A stretch of DNA of 64,000 nucleotides from DATJGR01 sp963787045 (GTDB taxonomy: Bacteria > Pseudomonadota > Gammaproteobacteria > Pseudomonadales > Azotimanducaceae). The DNA is taken from the NCBI GenBank assembly GCA_963787045.1, contig CAWBBR010000017.1, forward strand, positions 1 through 64,000, written 5' to 3'. Shown here piece after piece: positions 63,457-64,000 of the stretch (the stretch's first letter is position 1; the number at the start of each line of letters is the position of its first letter). The notes beneath the pieces are model-generated. The model did not search any database. It saw nothing but the letters and a program-made list of their open reading frames with translations, and had not been told where the DNA came from. Made by a program: the position numbers and the translations under genes.

Positions 63457-64000
63457 TCATCGTTGGCAGTTCGGGCAGTACACGGTGGCCCTTTGGCCGA
63501 TCCGGAGCCCCTTCAATGCGGTTCCACACTGGTAGCACGGCAGGTCCTCACGGCCGTACACGTTGAGCGACTGGCTGAAGTAGCCGCGACGACCCGATTC
63601 ATCCACGAAGTCACGCAGCGTCGTTCCACCCTCGCGGATCGCCTGGGCCAGAACCTCGCGCACCGATTGCGCCAGCAACGCGTACCGATCGCGACTGATC
63701 CGGCCTGCTGCGACCCGCGGTCGGATGCCGGCCCGGAACAACGATTCGTTCGCATAGATGTTCCCGACACCAACGACGACGCGCGCGTCCATCAACATCA
63801 GTTTGATGGCGACTCGCCGCTTGCGCGCGGCACGGTGCAGGAAATCGCCATCGAACTCGTTGTCGAGCGGTTCTATGCCGAGGTCCTTGATCAGCCAATG
63901 TTCGCGCCAATTGCCCTCGTGAAAGTGAATGCTTCCAAACCGGCGGGGGTCCGTCAGCCTTAATACTCGGCCACCGGAGATCTCCAGATCGACGTGGTCG
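63457..64000 (-). CDS. mutM: Formamidopyrimidine-DNA glycosylase (5' part beyond the right edge)
   Basis: C-terminal about 180 residues of a base-excision repair glycosylase for oxidised guanine. Seen are RLTDPRRFGSIHF, LGIEPLDNEFDGDFL, the helix-two-turn-helix VVVGVGNIYANESLFRAGI, GTTLRDFVDESGRRGYFSQS and a zinc finger with CYQC and CPNC. The start codon and N-terminal catalytic Pro lie outside the window. The visible frame is intact. The coaD neighbourhood is normal for gammaproteobacteria. Confidence 0.96.
   Translation of the reverse strand, partial: DHVDLEISGGRVLRLTDPRRFGSIHFHEGNWREHWLIKDLGIEPLDNEFDGDFLHRAARKRRVAIKLMLMDARVVVGVGNIYANESLFRAGIRPRVAAGRISRDRYALLAQSVREVLAQAIREGGTTLRDFVDESGRRGYFSQSLNVYGREDLPCYQCGTALKGLRIGQRATVYCPNCQR

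Noticed and set aside
1..64000. CRISPR arrays, tRNA genes, insertion sequences, prophage genes
   Set aside because: No spaced direct repeats, cloverleaf-like segments, transposase motifs or phage structural genes were recognised by eye. The only accessory-looking segment is the left 4.2 kb.

Overview
The window is a dense bacterial chromosome segment in which neighbouring genes often overlap by a few bases. No stretch over 300 bases lacks a gene. Gene content and order point to a high-GC gammaproteobacterium, broadly of the Xanthomonadales, Nevskiales or Steroidobacter type. The supporting blocks are ygfB-pepP-ubi beside zapBA-6S RNA-fau, the ftsYEX-rpoH block, pilGHIJ-chp followed by gshB-tonB-yqgE-ruvX, pilTU-yggS-proC-yggT-metXW, and coaD-mutM. 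I cannot place it more precisely from sequence alone.

Layout: (1) 1-4163 is a large accessory gene on the minus strand, open at the left edge. It fuses a PNP/MTAN-type nucleoside phosphorylase domain to a STAND-type P-loop NTPase and is a candidate antiphage (NLR-like) defence protein. (2) 4280-14107, minus strand, holds the glycine cleavage genes gcvT-gcvH-(mscS)-gcvPA-gcvPB, two FAD oxidoreductases (one a Ubi-type hydroxylase), pepP and ygfB. (3) 14247-16215, plus strand: ZapB-like coiled coil, zapA, 6S RNA, fau and a peptide deformylase. (4) 16194-21850, minus strand: ilvA translationally coupled to a four-gene set made of a C39-like peptidase, a RimK-like ATP-grasp ligase, a GCS2-type ligase and an N-formylglutamate amidohydrolase. 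This is probably a pathway for an unknown amide or peptide. (5) 21942-29265: rpiA, a CPBP protease, a CmcJ/NvfI-family enzyme, a D-2-hydroxyacid dehydrogenase divergent from serA, a DUF3313-like lipoprotein and an alpha/beta hydrolase. (6) 29276-36398: tkt-pgk-fba facing metK-metF-rsmE. (7) 36427-45666: a Chp/Pil chemosensory system for twitching. (8) 45882-58302: gshB, tonB, yqgE, ruvX, pilT/pilU, yggS, proC, yggT, metXW, DUF4426, rdgB, hemW, trmB and DUF423. (9) 58357-64000: rpoH with a CIRCE-like operator, ftsX, ftsE, ftsY, rsmD, coaD, a small exported protein and the 5'-truncated mutM.

The genes supply central carbon flow, serine/glycine/one-carbon and methionine/SAM metabolism, glutathione synthesis, cell division and membrane targeting, heat-shock control and type IV pilus motility.

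Many obviously essential or conserved genes are broken by single-base frameshifts (for example gcvPA, gcvT, pepP, rdgB, hemW, and ftsE inside its Walker A). These are densest in the first 28 kb. I read most of them as sequencing indels rather than true pseudogenes, and I give the affected genes their full reconstructed spans.
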